Source: Oscillospiraceae bacterium (GTDB lineage: Bacteria > Bacillota > Clostridia > Oscillospirales > Ruminococcaceae). Taken from it: 64,000 bases of DNA. Each line of letters begins with the position of its first letter. The first letter of the stretch is position 1. The notes beneath the pieces were generated by a model that was not told where the DNA came from, ran no database searches, and worked only from the letters and a program-made list of their open reading frames with translations. The DNA lies in the NCBI GenBank assembly GCA_021201135.1, contig JAJQGT010000006.1:1-64000 (forward strand), given 5' to 3'. This document shows, in pieces, positions 44,982 to 54,112 of this stretch. The position numbers and the translations under genes are program-made.

Positions 44982-45787
44982 GGCATAACCTCCTCTTCCG
45001 TGCCGAACTGATTGAACAGGCTCATCAGGAATATTACGACTATCATAAGAACCAGTGCCATAGCCGAACCGAGGTGAGGATTATATGATGTTCCCAGGAA
45101 CTGCGATTCGATTATGTCGCCGATAAGGTCGCTTGTTCCGCCACCGAGCATTCTTGAAATGACGAAGGTCGAAACGCTCGGAATGAAAACTGCTATAATG
45201 CCTGAATTTATACCGGGCATCGACAGGGGAAGAATGACTCTTCTTACGAGATTGAAGTTATTGGCTCCCAAGTCCTTTGCGGCTTCGATAACGCTTGGAT
45301 CAATCTTGACCATTACCGAATAGAGCGGCAGAATCATGAACGGCAGATAATTATATACCATACCGAGAATAACGGCGCCACCGTTATTGATAAGGTTCAG
45401 AGGACCGATTCCAAACAGCCCCAGAAATTTGTTTATAAGACCGTTTGACTCAAGAAGCGTCATCCATGCGTAGGTTCTCAGGATGAAGTTTGTCCACATA
45501 GGGACCATTATTAGAACTATTAGCGAGGATTGGTTGAATGACTTTGCACGCGAGATGATATATGCCGCGGGAAAAGCCAATATAAGACAGATAACCGTTG
45601 CGATGATGGCAAACAGTATTGAGCGGAAGAGCACCGCCATATAGTCCGACATATCGAACAGGTTTTGAAGCGTAAAGCTTCCGTCAGAATCGGTAAGAGC
45701 GAATCCGATTACAAGTCCTAAAGGAATTATCGTGAAAATCAGAACCCATACAGCGTATGGTACAGCGAAAACCTTAGATACCTTCAT
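44978..45787 (-). CDS. potB: Spermidine/putrescine ABC permease PotB
   Basis: 269-residue permease with six hydrophobic helices and the EAA loop VIEAAKDLGANNFNLVRRVILPLSMPG. The start at 45787 is chosen because GGAGG lies nine bases before it; an in-frame ATG 51 bases upstream lies inside potA. Forms the PotBC membrane pair. Confidence 0.94.
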   Translation of the reverse strand: MKVSKVFAVPYAVWVLIFTIIPLGLVIGFALTDSDGSFTLQNLFDMSDYMAVLFRSILFAIIATVICLILAFPAAYIISRAKSFNQSSLIVLIMVPMWTNFILRTYAWMTLLESNGLINKFLGLFGIGPLNLINNGGAVILGMVYNYLPFMILPLYSVMVKIDPSVIEAAKDLGANNFNLVRRVILPLSMPGINSGIIAVFIPSVSTFVISRMLGGGTSDLIGDIIESQFLGTSYNPHLGSAMALVLMIVVIFLMSLFNQFGTEEEVMP

Positions 45788-45791
45788 CGGT

Positions 45792-46835
45792 TTAAACCTC
45801 CGACTTGTGCATGATATGTATGTCCATCGGAGTAACATTCATGCCGATAATCGCTCCTGCCTCCTCGCTCTGAGTGGAGTGTATTTTCCATTTGTAGCCG
45901 AGAGCATCGACGCCGATTTCGTAGTGAACGCCTTTGAATATACAGCTTTCCACTACTCCGACAATAGCTCCCTGATACTGCGGAACAACCTTGATGTCTT
46001 CCGGTCTTATGACAACGTCAACAAGCTCGTCCGGGGCGAATCCCTGATCAACGCAGGAGAATTCTTTGCCGGCAAACTCGACCAGAAAGTCGCGTCTCAT
46101 TATTCCGTCTATGATGTTTGACTCGCCGATAAAGTCGGCAACAAAGGCATTAGCAGGCTCGTTATAAATGTCCTGCGGAGTGCCTATCTGCTGAATGGAG
46201 CCGTCTCTCATTACGACTACCGTGTCGGACATGGTCAGGGCTTCCTCCTGGTCATGTGTGACATAGATAAACGTAATCTCAAGATCACGCTGCATTCTCT
46301 TAAGCTCTATCTGCATTTCCTTTCGGAGCTTAAGATCCAATGCGCCCAGCGGTTCATCAAGCAGTAAAACCTTCGGGCGATTGACGAGAGCTCTGGCAAT
46401 GGCAATTCTTTGCTGTTGTCCGCCGGAAAGAGAATTAACCGAGCGTTTCTCAAAGCCTTGCATGTTTACAAGCTCAAGCATCTCTCCGACACGGGTTGCA
46501 ATTTCTTTCTCGGGAAGCTTCTGAATCCTGAGACCGAAAGCAATGTTGTCGTAGATATTCAAATGGGGGAAAAGCGCGTACTTCTGGAAGACAGTGTTGA
46601 CCTCACGCTTGTGGGGTGGGAGGTTGTTAATCTTCACGCCGTTAAAAAATAGCTCACCGCTTGCCATTTCGGCAAAGCCACCGATGATCCGAAGCGTAGT
46701 GGTCTTTCCACATCCCGACGGACCCAAGAGTGTTACGAACTGCTTGTCCACTATGTCGAGGTTGATGCTTTTGAGCACCTGAATCCCGTCATACTCGACA
46801 ACAGCATTTCGTATGCTGATGATAGTATTTTTCAA
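45792..46835 (-). CDS. potA: Spermidine/putrescine ABC ATPase PotA
   Basis: 347-residue importer ATPase. Walker [10 protein letters not shown] (about 37-45), Q-loop, signature [15 protein letters not shown], Walker [13 protein letters not shown], switch His in THDQEEAL, and a C-terminal TOBE domain. It powers uptake of polyamines through PotBC. It starts with TTG at 46835, with a GGAG site 13 bases upstream, which is long; no other in-frame start is available because a stop codon lies immediately before. First gene of the operon, four bases before potB. Confidence 0.92.
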   Translation of the reverse strand: MKNTIISIRNAVVEYDGIQVLKSINLDIVDKQFVTLLGPSGCGKTTTLRIIGGFAEMASGELFFNGVKINNLPPHKREVNTVFQKYALFPHLNIYDNIAFGLRIQKLPEKEIATRVGEMLELVNMQGFEKRSVNSLSGGQQQRIAIARALVNRPKVLLLDEPLGALDLKLRKEMQIELKRMQRDLEITFIYVTHDQEEALTMSDTVVVMRDGSIQQIGTPQDIYNEPANAFVADFIGESNIIDGIMRRDFLVEFAGKEFSCVDQGFAPDELVDVVIRPEDIKVVPQYQGAIVGVVESCIFKGVHYEIGVDALGYKWKIHSTQSEEAGAIIGMNVTPMDIHIMHKSEV

Positions 46836-46903
46836 TTACAATCTTTGTCTCCTTGTTTTAAACAATTTTTTCGGCAGCATGATACCCCATAATGCCACTT
46901 TTT

Positions 46904-46932
46904 ATTATATAGCAAATTCAGCCCTTTTACAA
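46904..46932 (-). promoter_or_regulatory. Promoter of potABCD
   Basis: Minus strand TTGTAA (46927-46932), 17 bases, TATAAT (46904-46909), giving a leader of about 60 bases before the TTG start of potA. Confidence 0.7.
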
Positions 46933-47051
46933 TAATAAAATTATAAATATTCGCGATATTTTGATAGGATTTTTTTATCCTTTTGTCGCAGTGAACTTTG
47001 ATTGCCTCCCGAAATTCAAAAAAAATCTTCCCACTCTCGCAAAATTAGGCA

Positions 47052-47080
47052 TTGAATTGCGTAGGGAAATGTTATATAAT
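47052..47080 (+). promoter_or_regulatory. Promoter of the murD-led gene cluster
   Basis: TTGAAT (47052-47057), 17 bases, TATAAT (47075-47080). The start codon of murD is about 70 bases downstream. Confidence 0.72.
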
Positions 47081-47155
47081 GTTATAGGCTGAAAATGTAT
47101 AGTGACATACTGTGTGTTCAGCCTTAGCAAACGAAAAATCGAAAGGCGTGAATAT

Positions 47156-48550
47156 ATGAACAAGACACAGAGATTTTTTGATTCTCTTAAAGATATGAAG
47201 GTTGCCTTTATCGGCACAGGCGTGAGCCACACCGAGCTCATAAGGCTGTTCCTGTCCAAAGGCATTGACGTAACCGTTCTGGACAGGAAGACAAAAGAAC
47301 AATACGACCCCGAGCTCTACAGCGAGTTCTCAGAAAAGGGTGTAAAATTTGTCCTGGGCGAGAGCTATCTCGACAGCCTCACCGACTATGATGTAGTATA
47401 CCGCACCCCGGGAATGTACTATAACAATCCGAAGCTCGTTGAAGCCCGTCAAGCAGGAGTCATAATCACAAGTGAGATGGAATCCTTCTTTGAGCTTTGC
47501 CCCTGCAAGATATATGCTGTCACCGGCTCTGATGGCAAAACCACCACAACGACGCTTATATCCGAATTTTTGAAAGCCGAAGGCTATAAGGTCTGGCTTG
47601 GAGGAAATATCGGAAAGGCACTCCTACCAAGAATCGAGAGCATATCCGAGACTGATTTTGCGGTTGTTGAGCTTTCAAGCTTCCAGCTCATCTCGATGCG
47701 CGAGTCTCCCGATGTCGCAGTCATAACGAATATATCTCCGAACCATCTCGACGTTCACGGCACGATGGAGGAGTATATCTCTGCCAAGTGCAATATTCTT
47801 GACCACCAGAGCGCATTCTCAAAGGCTGTTCTGAATCAGGACAATGCCGAGACCGTCAAGCTCGGTGAGCGAGTAAGAGGAAATTTGGTCGGCTTTTCAA
47901 GGCTTTCTCCTGTTAAGGTCGGAGCGTATTTGAATTCCGACAGAGTTCTCTGCTACTGCGACGGCAGAAAAACCGTCAAGATTATTCCTGCAGAGAGAAT
48001 CAAGCTTCCGGGCGAGCACAATATCGAGAACTATCTGGCGGCAATCAGCGCCGTCTGGGGAGATGTTTCGATAGATTCCATCTGCCGTGTTGCACGCCAT
48101 TTCGGCGGAGTCGAGCACAGAATCGAATTTGTCCGAGAGCTCGACGGCGTTAAATATTATAACGACTCGATTGCTTCCAGTCCGACGAGAGTCATAGCAG
48201 GTCTCAAGGCGTTCGGAACAAAGATAATAGTAATCGCCGGCGGTTACGACAAGAAGATTCCTTTCGAACCTCTTGCCGAACCGGTCAACAAGTATGTCAA
48301 GACCCTGATTCTCATGGGTCAGACCGCACCGAAGATTGAAAAAGCCGTAACCGACACACCGTTCTATAATCCCGATGAGCTGACGATTCTTCATGCTTCG
48401 GGGATGGAAGAAGCGGTTGAGCTTGCGAGAAAGAGCGCCGAGCCGGGCGATATTGTAACGCTTTCTCCGGCATGTGCTTCGTTCGACATGTATCCGAACT
48501 TCGAGGTCAGGGGCAGGCACTACAAGTCGATAGTGAGCGGACTCAAGTAA
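47156..48550 (+). CDS. murD: MurD, UDP-MurNAc-L-Ala--D-Glu ligase
   Basis: 464-residue Mur ligase that adds D-glutamate to UDP-MurNAc-L-Ala. N-terminal UDP-binding Rossmann domain (KVAFIGTGVSHTEL), ATP loop TGSDGKTT at 123-130, central ELSSFQL and ISPNHLDVHG, and the C-terminal FGGVEHRIEFV, YNDSIASSPTR and SPACASFDMYPNFEVRG blocks that mark MurD. ATG at 47156 follows GAAAGG; a longer open frame enters the promoter region. The stop overlaps the next gene as TAATG. Confidence 0.94.
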   Translation: MNKTQRFFDSLKDMKVAFIGTGVSHTELIRLFLSKGIDVTVLDRKTKEQYDPELYSEFSEKGVKFVLGESYLDSLTDYDVVYRTPGMYYNNPKLVEARQAGVIITSEMESFFELCPCKIYAVTGSDGKTTTTTLISEFLKAEGYKVWLGGNIGKALLPRIESISETDFAVVELSSFQLISMRESPDVAVITNISPNHLDVHGTMEEYISAKCNILDHQSAFSKAVLNQDNAETVKLGERVRGNLVGFSRLSPVKVGAYLNSDRVLCYCDGRKTVKIIPAERIKLPGEHNIENYLAAISAVWGDVSIDSICRVARHFGGVEHRIEFVRELDGVKYYNDSIASSPTRVIAGLKAFGTKIIVIAGGYDKKIPFEPLAEPVNKYVKTLILMGQTAPKIEKAVTDTPFYNPDELTILHASGMEEAVELARKSAEPGDIVTLSPACASFDMYPNFEVRGRHYKSIVSGLK

Positions 48551-49323
48551 TGATTAGACGAATAGACAGCTTTGACAACGCAAAGCTACTTCTTCGGGAT
48601 TCTCACTATTCAAGAATTATTCTCTCACATATTCTCGCCTACGGCACCGAGTTCGATTTCTGCGAGTTCTATGAGCTTTTGAAGGGCAACAAGCGTGTCG
48701 GAATCTTCGCCTCTATGAACAGCTCCTTGACAGTTGATTTACTCGATGATGCCCATAGCTCTTCCGGCTGTATAAGGGAAACCGCTGAGTTCATCCGCTT
48801 CAAGTATCCGATGTTCGTTGAAATGCCGGAAGTCCTGATTCCGAAGCGTGGATTGAGCGAATATCGCAAGGAAAAGAGATATTTCTTCTCCGTGCCAGCT
48901 TCTGAAGAAGCATTGGAAGATAAAGAGCTTTTGCGTGAACTTCCCTATGAGTCTGTTTTCGAAACGGCTTTTTCGGGACAGGACGCAAACTACGGTTTGT
49001 GGCTCACAGACACGGTAAGACGTGTGAATCGGGGAATAGTCCGCATCTATGGCTATAAATTGTCAGTTCTCACAGTCAAGTGCCAGAGCTACGGCAGGGC
49101 ATATCTGGCTGATATCGCCACTCCCGAGAAAGACAGGGGAAAGGGCTATGCCTCAACCCTTATAAAGCTTGTCTCACAGGAGCTGAAAAAAGAGGGAACA
49201 GACTGCTACCTTGCGTCGGACGAATCCATGAAAGATTTTTACCTTCGCCTTGGCTGCACAGAGCTCGGCGAGGATTATATACTGAAACTAAAGGAAAGAA
49301 AAGATTATGAAGAACTTATTTAA
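48550..49323 (+). CDS. GNAT-family acetyltransferase
   Basis: 257 residues. The C-terminal 90 residues form a GNAT domain, with the acetyl-CoA loop DRGKGYASTLIKLV and a final strand FYLRLGCTELGE. The N-terminal 150 residues are an unassigned region. Substrate unknown. It starts within the stop of murD and overlaps the YnbB-like gene by 17 bases, so the three are closely linked. Confidence 0.78.
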   Translation: MIRRIDSFDNAKLLLRDSHYSRIILSHILAYGTEFDFCEFYELLKGNKRVGIFASMNSSLTVDLLDDAHSSSGCIRETAEFIRFKYPMFVEMPEVLIPKRGLSEYRKEKRYFFSVPASEEALEDKELLRELPYESVFETAFSGQDANYGLWLTDTVRRVNRGIVRIYGYKLSVLTVKCQSYGRAYLADIATPEKDRGKGYASTLIKLVSQELKKEGTDCYLASDESMKDFYLRLGCTELGEDYILKLKERKDYEELI

Positions 49324-50578
49324 CATTGACGAAAGAATTCTGAAGCTTGCTGATGAAGCTGAGGCTCAGTGTTCGGAGGCGTTCAAACGCATCGACGAAA
49401 TCGCCGAATACAACGGTATGAAAGTGCTTTCGGCATTTATTAAAAATAACGTCAGCGAGACCTGTCTCCACGGCACAACCGGCTACGGCTACGACGATGT
49501 CGGAAGAGACACTCTCGATAAAGTCTATGCAACAGCTTTTGGCTGTGAGGACGCGCTCGTCCGTCATACTATTGTGAACGGCACTCATGCTCTTTCAACC
49601 GCACTTTTCGGAGTCTTAAGACCCGGAGACAAGCTTCTTATGCTCTGTGGAGCCCCTTATGACACGCTCGAAGAGGTCATCGGCAAGCGTGGTGAAAAGG
49701 GTAACGGCTCCCTTATGGACTATGGAATTCAGTACGAGGAAATCGAGCTCCTTGAGAACGGCATGCCGGACTTAGATGCAATTACCGAAAGAGTCAAGAC
49801 CACCACAGTCGCCTATATCCAGCGCTCAAGAGGCTATTCGACAAGACCCTCTTATACAATCGCCGATATCGAAAAGATGATTCAGGCTGTCAAAAAAGGC
49901 AATCCGAACGCCATAATCATGGTCGATAACTGCTATGGCGAGTTTGTAGACACAAAGGAACCGACCGAGGTCGGAGCCGACCTCATAATGGGATCTCTTA
50001 TCAAAAATCCCGGCGGAGGAATCGCTTCAACCGGCGGATATATTGCGGGAAGAAAAGACCTGGTCGAAAAGTGTGCCTACCGTCTGACGGTTGTCGGCAT
50101 GGGCAAAGAGGTCGGAGCAAGCCTCCACCAGAACAGAGAAATGTATCAGGGCTTCTTCCTGGCGCCAGAGGTAACTGCGGCGGCAGTCAAGACTTCCGAG
50201 TTTGCCTGTGCACTTCTGGGACTTTTAGGCTATGAGTCCCTTCCGAAACAAGGCGAGCCGAGAGCGGATATAATCGCATCAATACTGCTTAAAAACGAGA
50301 AAACACTTACATCATTCATAAAAGGCATACAGAAGGGCGCACCGGTAGACAGCTATCTCATCCCTGAGGCTATTGACACCCCTGGCTATGAAAGTCCGGT
50401 AATAATGGCGGCGGGAGCCTTCACAATGGGTGCGTCAATCGAGTTTTCGGCAGATGCCCCAATAAGAGAACCTTACGCCGCATGGCTTCAAGGCGCATTA
50501 ACATATCCAACAGGTAAGGCAGGAATACTTATTGCCGTTCAGAACATGCTTGAGGACGGCGAGATAAAATTAGACTGA
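49307..50578 (+). CDS. YnbB-like PLP enzyme (methionine gamma-lyase / aluminium resistance family)
   Basis: 423-residue PLP-dependent protein of the family called Met_gamma_lyase or aluminium resistance protein, the same as Bacillus YnbB. GYGYDDVGRDTLD at the N terminus, MVDNCYGEF for the cofactor Asp, and the lysine in GSLIKNPGGG (Lys233) that should hold PLP. The true substrate is uncertain. It overlaps the GNAT gene by 17 bases and is 24 bases before hprK. Confidence 0.88.
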   Translation: MKNLFNIDERILKLADEAEAQCSEAFKRIDEIAEYNGMKVLSAFIKNNVSETCLHGTTGYGYDDVGRDTLDKVYATAFGCEDALVRHTIVNGTHALSTALFGVLRPGDKLLMLCGAPYDTLEEVIGKRGEKGNGSLMDYGIQYEEIELLENGMPDLDAITERVKTTTVAYIQRSRGYSTRPSYTIADIEKMIQAVKKGNPNAIIMVDNCYGEFVDTKEPTEVGADLIMGSLIKNPGGGIASTGGYIAGRKDLVEKCAYRLTVVGMGKEVGASLHQNREMYQGFFLAPEVTAAAVKTSEFACALLGLLGYESLPKQGEPRADIIASILLKNEKTLTSFIKGIQKGAPVDSYLIPEAIDTPGYESPVIMAAGAFTMGASIEFSADAPIREPYAAWLQGALTYPTGKAGILIAVQNMLEDGEIKLD

Positions 50579-50602
50579 CGTTCACATGGAAAGGAGTACT
50601 CA

Positions 50603-51562
50603 ATGGCAGAAAAGTATACAGTTTCACTCGCACAGTTTGCGAAGGAAGTAAACTTAAAAACGGTCTACACACCGAAGGATTTATCCAAAATTCTCATCTC
50701 AAACAACGACATCAACCGCCCGGGATTACAGCTCACCGGCTTCTATGCCTATTTCAACAACGAGAAGATTCAGATTTGCGGAAACACCGAGTTCGCATAC
50801 CTTCAGGGACTTTCTTCCGACGAAAGAAAAAAAGTCCTTATGACGCTGTTTTCGTACAAATTCCCGGCACTCATAATTTCAAGAGGGCATGAACCCTTCC
50901 CCGAAATGATGGATGCCGCAACCGAATATGGCGTTCCGGTTCTTTCATCCGAGCTTGACACTTCGGAAGTAATTTCCCGAGGAATAGCATATCTGAATAC
51001 CCAGCTCGGTCAGAGAATCACCCGCCACGGAGTTCTGATTGAAATCTACGGCGAAGGTGTTCTTATCGTCGGTGAGAGTGGCGTCGGTAAATCCGAAACC
51101 GCAATCGAGCTTGTCAAGAGAGGACACAGACTCGTCGCTGACGACGCTGTTGAAATCAAGAAGGTTTCGGCAATCTCTTTGGTCGGCTCCTCTCCCGATA
51201 ATATCCGCCACTTCATCGAGCTCAGAGGCATCGGAATAGTCAACGCAAGAAGACTTTTCGGTATGGGTGCCGTCAAGATGACCGAGAAGATAGATTTGGT
51301 CGTCAAGCTCGAAATCTGGGACCCCGACAAGGTTTATGACAGAATGGGCGTCGATTCCGAGAGCATGGACATCTTGGGGGTTAATATCCCATGTATCACA
51401 ATTCCGGTCAAGCCCGGACGTAACCTCGCAGTAATACTCGAGGTTGCCGCAATGAACAACCGTCAGAAGAAGATGGGCTATAACGCCGCTCAGGAGCTCC
51501 TCAATAACCTCGGTCTTGAGATGGAAGGAACAGAGACTGTTTCCAAGTGGGAGGATTTCTGA
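50603..51562 (+). CDS. hprK: HPr kinase/phosphorylase
   Basis: 319 residues. It phosphorylates HPr at Ser46 in carbon catabolite control, and dephosphorylates it by phosphorolysis. P-loop GESGVGKS at 157-164, the HRLVADDAVEI block, the HprK signature around ELRGIGIVNARRLFG, and the C-terminal IPVKPGRNLAVILE are seen. AAGGAG precedes the ATG. Its stop overlaps the start of the PHP gene (TGATG). No HPr gene is in the window. Confidence 0.96.
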   Translation: MAEKYTVSLAQFAKEVNLKTVYTPKDLSKILISNNDINRPGLQLTGFYAYFNNEKIQICGNTEFAYLQGLSSDERKKVLMTLFSYKFPALIISRGHEPFPEMMDAATEYGVPVLSSELDTSEVISRGIAYLNTQLGQRITRHGVLIEIYGEGVLIVGESGVGKSETAIELVKRGHRLVADDAVEIKKVSAISLVGSSPDNIRHFIELRGIGIVNARRLFGMGAVKMTEKIDLVVKLEIWDPDKVYDRMGVDSESMDILGVNIPCITIPVKPGRNLAVILEVAAMNNRQKKMGYNAAQELLNNLGLEMEGTETVSKWEDF

Positions 51563-52290
51563 TGCTTATCCAAGCTGACCTTCACACGCACACAATAGCT
51601 TCCGACCATGCTTATTCAACCATCACCGAAAACTGCCGTGCGGCGGCTGACATCGGTTTAAAAGCCGTTGCCATGACCGACCACTATGGTGTGATGCCCG
51701 ACACCGCTCACGAATGGCACTTCACCAATATGAGAGTTCTCCCGAGAACCGTTTTCGGCGTCACCGTTCTTAAAGGTGCAGAGGTAAACATATATAACTA
51801 TAACGGTGATGTCGACATGCACGAGGACCTTCTTCAAAAGATGGAGTGGGTGGTCGCGTCATATCATAAGTACACTTTTGAAGAGCTTTCGGATGACCCT
51901 AAAGTCGTTTCCGACGGCTACATCAAGCTCTGTCAGAACCCGTATATTGACGTTATCGGGCACCCGACAACCGACTTCTTCCCGTTCGAGCACGAGAGGG
52001 TCCTGAAAGTCTTCAAGGAGTATGAAAAGCTCGTTGAGATAAACGAAAGCTCTCTCATGCGTAAGAAGGGCTCACTCAAGAACTCGGTTCCGATACTCCA
52101 GCTCTGCAAGAAGTACGAAATCCCGATAGTAGTCGATACAGACGCCCATTTCTGGGATGCGGTCGGAAAGACTTCGACAGTTGAGAAAGTTCTTGAGGAA
52201 GTCGATTTCCCCGAAAAGCTCATCTTAAACAGCGACTGGGAAAAGGTAAAAGAGTGGATTCTTAAGAAGCACCCACAGCTTGAACTATAG
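51562..52290 (+). CDS. PHP-domain metal phosphatase (YcdX-like)
   Basis: 242 residues with the PHP motifs ADLHTHT, MTDHYG, GAEVNIYN, VASYHK, DVIGHPTT and the final DTDAHF. These hold the three-metal site of PHP phosphatases and resemble YcdX. The substrate is unknown. It starts at 51562, overlapping hprK, with a GAGGA site; an upstream in-frame ATG lies within hprK. It is 27 bases before murB. Confidence 0.85.
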   Translation: MLIQADLHTHTIASDHAYSTITENCRAAADIGLKAVAMTDHYGVMPDTAHEWHFTNMRVLPRTVFGVTVLKGAEVNIYNYNGDVDMHEDLLQKMEWVVASYHKYTFEELSDDPKVVSDGYIKLCQNPYIDVIGHPTTDFFPFEHERVLKVFKEYEKLVEINESSLMRKKGSLKNSVPILQLCKKYEIPIVVDTDAHFWDAVGKTSTVEKVLEEVDFPEKLILNSDWEKVKEWILKKHPQLEL

Positions 52291-52317
52291 TAATAACATT
52301 GAAACGGTGACAAAGTA

Positions 52318-53229
52318 ATGCCAGAAAGCATAGAAGCAAGAGTTGAAACTCTGCAAGAAATATCTCTGAAATACGGCTGTAAGTTCCTGATTAACGAGCC
52401 CTTAAAAGAGCACACATCTTTCAAAATCGGCGGACCTTGCGATATAATGATTTTCCCGAACAGCATAGATTCTCTTAAAGAACTTATTTCGGTAGCGGAC
52501 AGATATATGATTCTCGGAAACGGCTCAAACGTATTATTTTCCGATAACGGCTACCGGGGAGCGATATTTGTCCTTGGTCCTGATATATCTGAGGTAACCG
52601 TAGATGGCGAATATATCACTGCTTACGCCGGAGCTTCGCTCGCGAGAGTCTGCAAGACAGCACTCGATTCTTCGCTTACGGGACTTGAATTTGCTTACGG
52701 AATTCCCGGAACGGTCGGCGGAGCGGTCTTCATGAACGCCGGAGCCTATGGCGGAGAGATGAAGGATGTCGTGGCGGAGGTTACATGTATAAATCAGTCA
52801 GGAGAAATTGTAACCTACAGTAGCGATAATCTTGATTTTGGTTACAGAAGCTCTCGTTTCACTCTTTCTAATGAAATAATCGTTTCCGCAAAATTCAGGC
52901 TTTCAACCGGCGATAAAGACGTAATCAAAGCACGGATGGATGAACTGATTGCAAGGCGCAAATCCCGCCAACCTCTAGAATACCCGAGTGCAGGTTCTAC
53001 CTTCAAGCGTCCCGAGGGCACATATGCCGGACTTGTAATCGAAGAGAGCGGATTAAAAGGCTACTCTGTCGGCGGCGCAAAGGTCTCCGACAAGCATGCA
53101 AACTTCGTCATAAACACAGGCGACGCAACAGCCGCAGATGTGATGAAACTGATTTCGCGCATTAAGAAAACGGTTTCGCAGAAAACCGGATATAAACTCG
53201 AATGCGAAGTCAAGCTTATAGAAGAATAG
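52318..53229 (+). CDS. murB: MurB, UDP-N-acetylenolpyruvoylglucosamine reductase
   Basis: 303-residue FAD enzyme that makes UDP-MurNAc using NADPH. FAD-binding ILGNGSNVLFSD, AYGIPGTVGGAVFMNAGAYGGE, the arginine and serine block YRSSRF, and the catalytic serine in PSAGSTFKRP all match. The length and lack of the tyrosine loop fit the type II MurB of Gram-positives. With murD it adds to the cell-wall precursor function of this cluster. Confidence 0.95.
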   Translation: MPESIEARVETLQEISLKYGCKFLINEPLKEHTSFKIGGPCDIMIFPNSIDSLKELISVADRYMILGNGSNVLFSDNGYRGAIFVLGPDISEVTVDGEYITAYAGASLARVCKTALDSSLTGLEFAYGIPGTVGGAVFMNAGAYGGEMKDVVAEVTCINQSGEIVTYSSDNLDFGYRSSRFTLSNEIIVSAKFRLSTGDKDVIKARMDELIARRKSRQPLEYPSAGSTFKRPEGTYAGLVIEESGLKGYSVGGAKVSDKHANFVINTGDATAADVMKLISRIKKTVSQKTGYKLECEVKLIEE

Positions 53230-53251
53230 GCTTTAATCTGGGAGGAAGAAT

Positions 53252-54112
53252 ATGAAAATCATTATCGTGACGGGGATGTCGGGAGCAGGAAAGTCGAGTG
53301 CTATCAACTATCTTGAAGACATCGGCTATTACTGCATCGACAATATGCCTCCCGAAATGCTTCTAAGCTTCGCAAGATTTATAATCGGCTCGGATAAACT
53401 GATAACCAAGGTCGCAATCTCTGTTGATATCCGCTCGGGAGAGCTTTTCTCGAAGTTCGAGGACTGTGTCAACGCCTTGAGAGCTCCCGACGTCGAGCTT
53501 TCGGTTTTGTATCTTGACTCCGATGATGATACTTTAGTAAAGAGATACAAGGAAACCCGTCGTAAGCATCCTCTTGATGATGAAGCTTTCGGAAATCTGT
53601 ATAAGGCGATTTCCCTTGAGCGTGAAGAGACTGAGAGAGCCAAGGAGATGTCCGATTTTTATATCGACACGACAGATTTCAAAATGGCGGATTTCCGTGC
53701 CAAAATGGCGGAGTTCTTCACCGACAAAGGTGCAAGAATGGCGATAAGCGTCATCTCCTTCGGCTTCAAGTACGGAATACCAAAGGACGCAGACCTCGTG
53801 TTCGATGTAAGATGCCTTCCGAACCCGTTCTATGTTCCCGAGCTTAAAAACAAGTGTGGACTGGACGATGAAGTATATAACTATGTTATGAGTTTTTCGG
53901 AATCAAATGAGGTCTTCAAGAAAATATACGACCTTGTAAGCTTTATGATTCCCATGTATGAAAAAGAGGGAAGGTCCCGACTCGTTATAGCGTTTGGCTG
54001 TACGGGCGGCAGACACCGTTCGGTCAGCTTCGCAAGAAGAATGTCAGACGCTCTGTCAGCGGACAAGCTGAGCGTCAGGGTGGAGCATCGGAGCTTAGAG
54101 CAAAAGACATGA
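53252..54112 (+). CDS. rapZ: RapZ/YvcJ nucleotide-binding protein
   Basis: 286-residue P-loop protein, the RNase adapter RapZ in enterics and YvcJ in Bacillus. Walker A GMSGAGKS at 8-15, a mid-domain FGFKYG block, and the C-terminal VRCLPNPFYVPEL and GCTGGRHRSVSFARRM. In Bacillus its role is unclear (competence, nucleotide signalling). GGGAGGAAG precedes the ATG. It overlaps whiA by 4 bases; yvcK, normally between them, is absent. Confidence 0.94.
   Translation: MKIIIVTGMSGAGKSSAINYLEDIGYYCIDNMPPEMLLSFARFIIGSDKLITKVAISVDIRSGELFSKFEDCVNALRAPDVELSVLYLDSDDDTLVKRYKETRRKHPLDDEAFGNLYKAISLEREETERAKEMSDFYIDTTDFKMADFRAKMAEFFTDKGARMAISVISFGFKYGIPKDADLVFDVRCLPNPFYVPELKNKCGLDDEVYNYVMSFSESNEVFKKIYDLVSFMIPMYEKEGRSRLVIAFGCTGGRHRSVSFARRMSDALSADKLSVRVEHRSLEQKT

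Larger units (their letters stand above)
46836..47155. other. Divergent intergenic region between pot and mur operons
   Basis: 320 bases with no gene. It holds the two promoters listed separately (46904-46932 minus, 47052-47080 plus), the AT-rich potA leader of about 60 bases, and a short TCGCGA palindrome in an AT-rich stretch at about 46950-46965. No riboswitch or small RNA was recognised. Confidence 0.6.

Noticed and set aside
46950-46965. AT-rich segment with TCGCGA as an extended palindromic operator
   Set aside because: Only the six central bases are symmetric; the flanks do not match as an inverted repeat.
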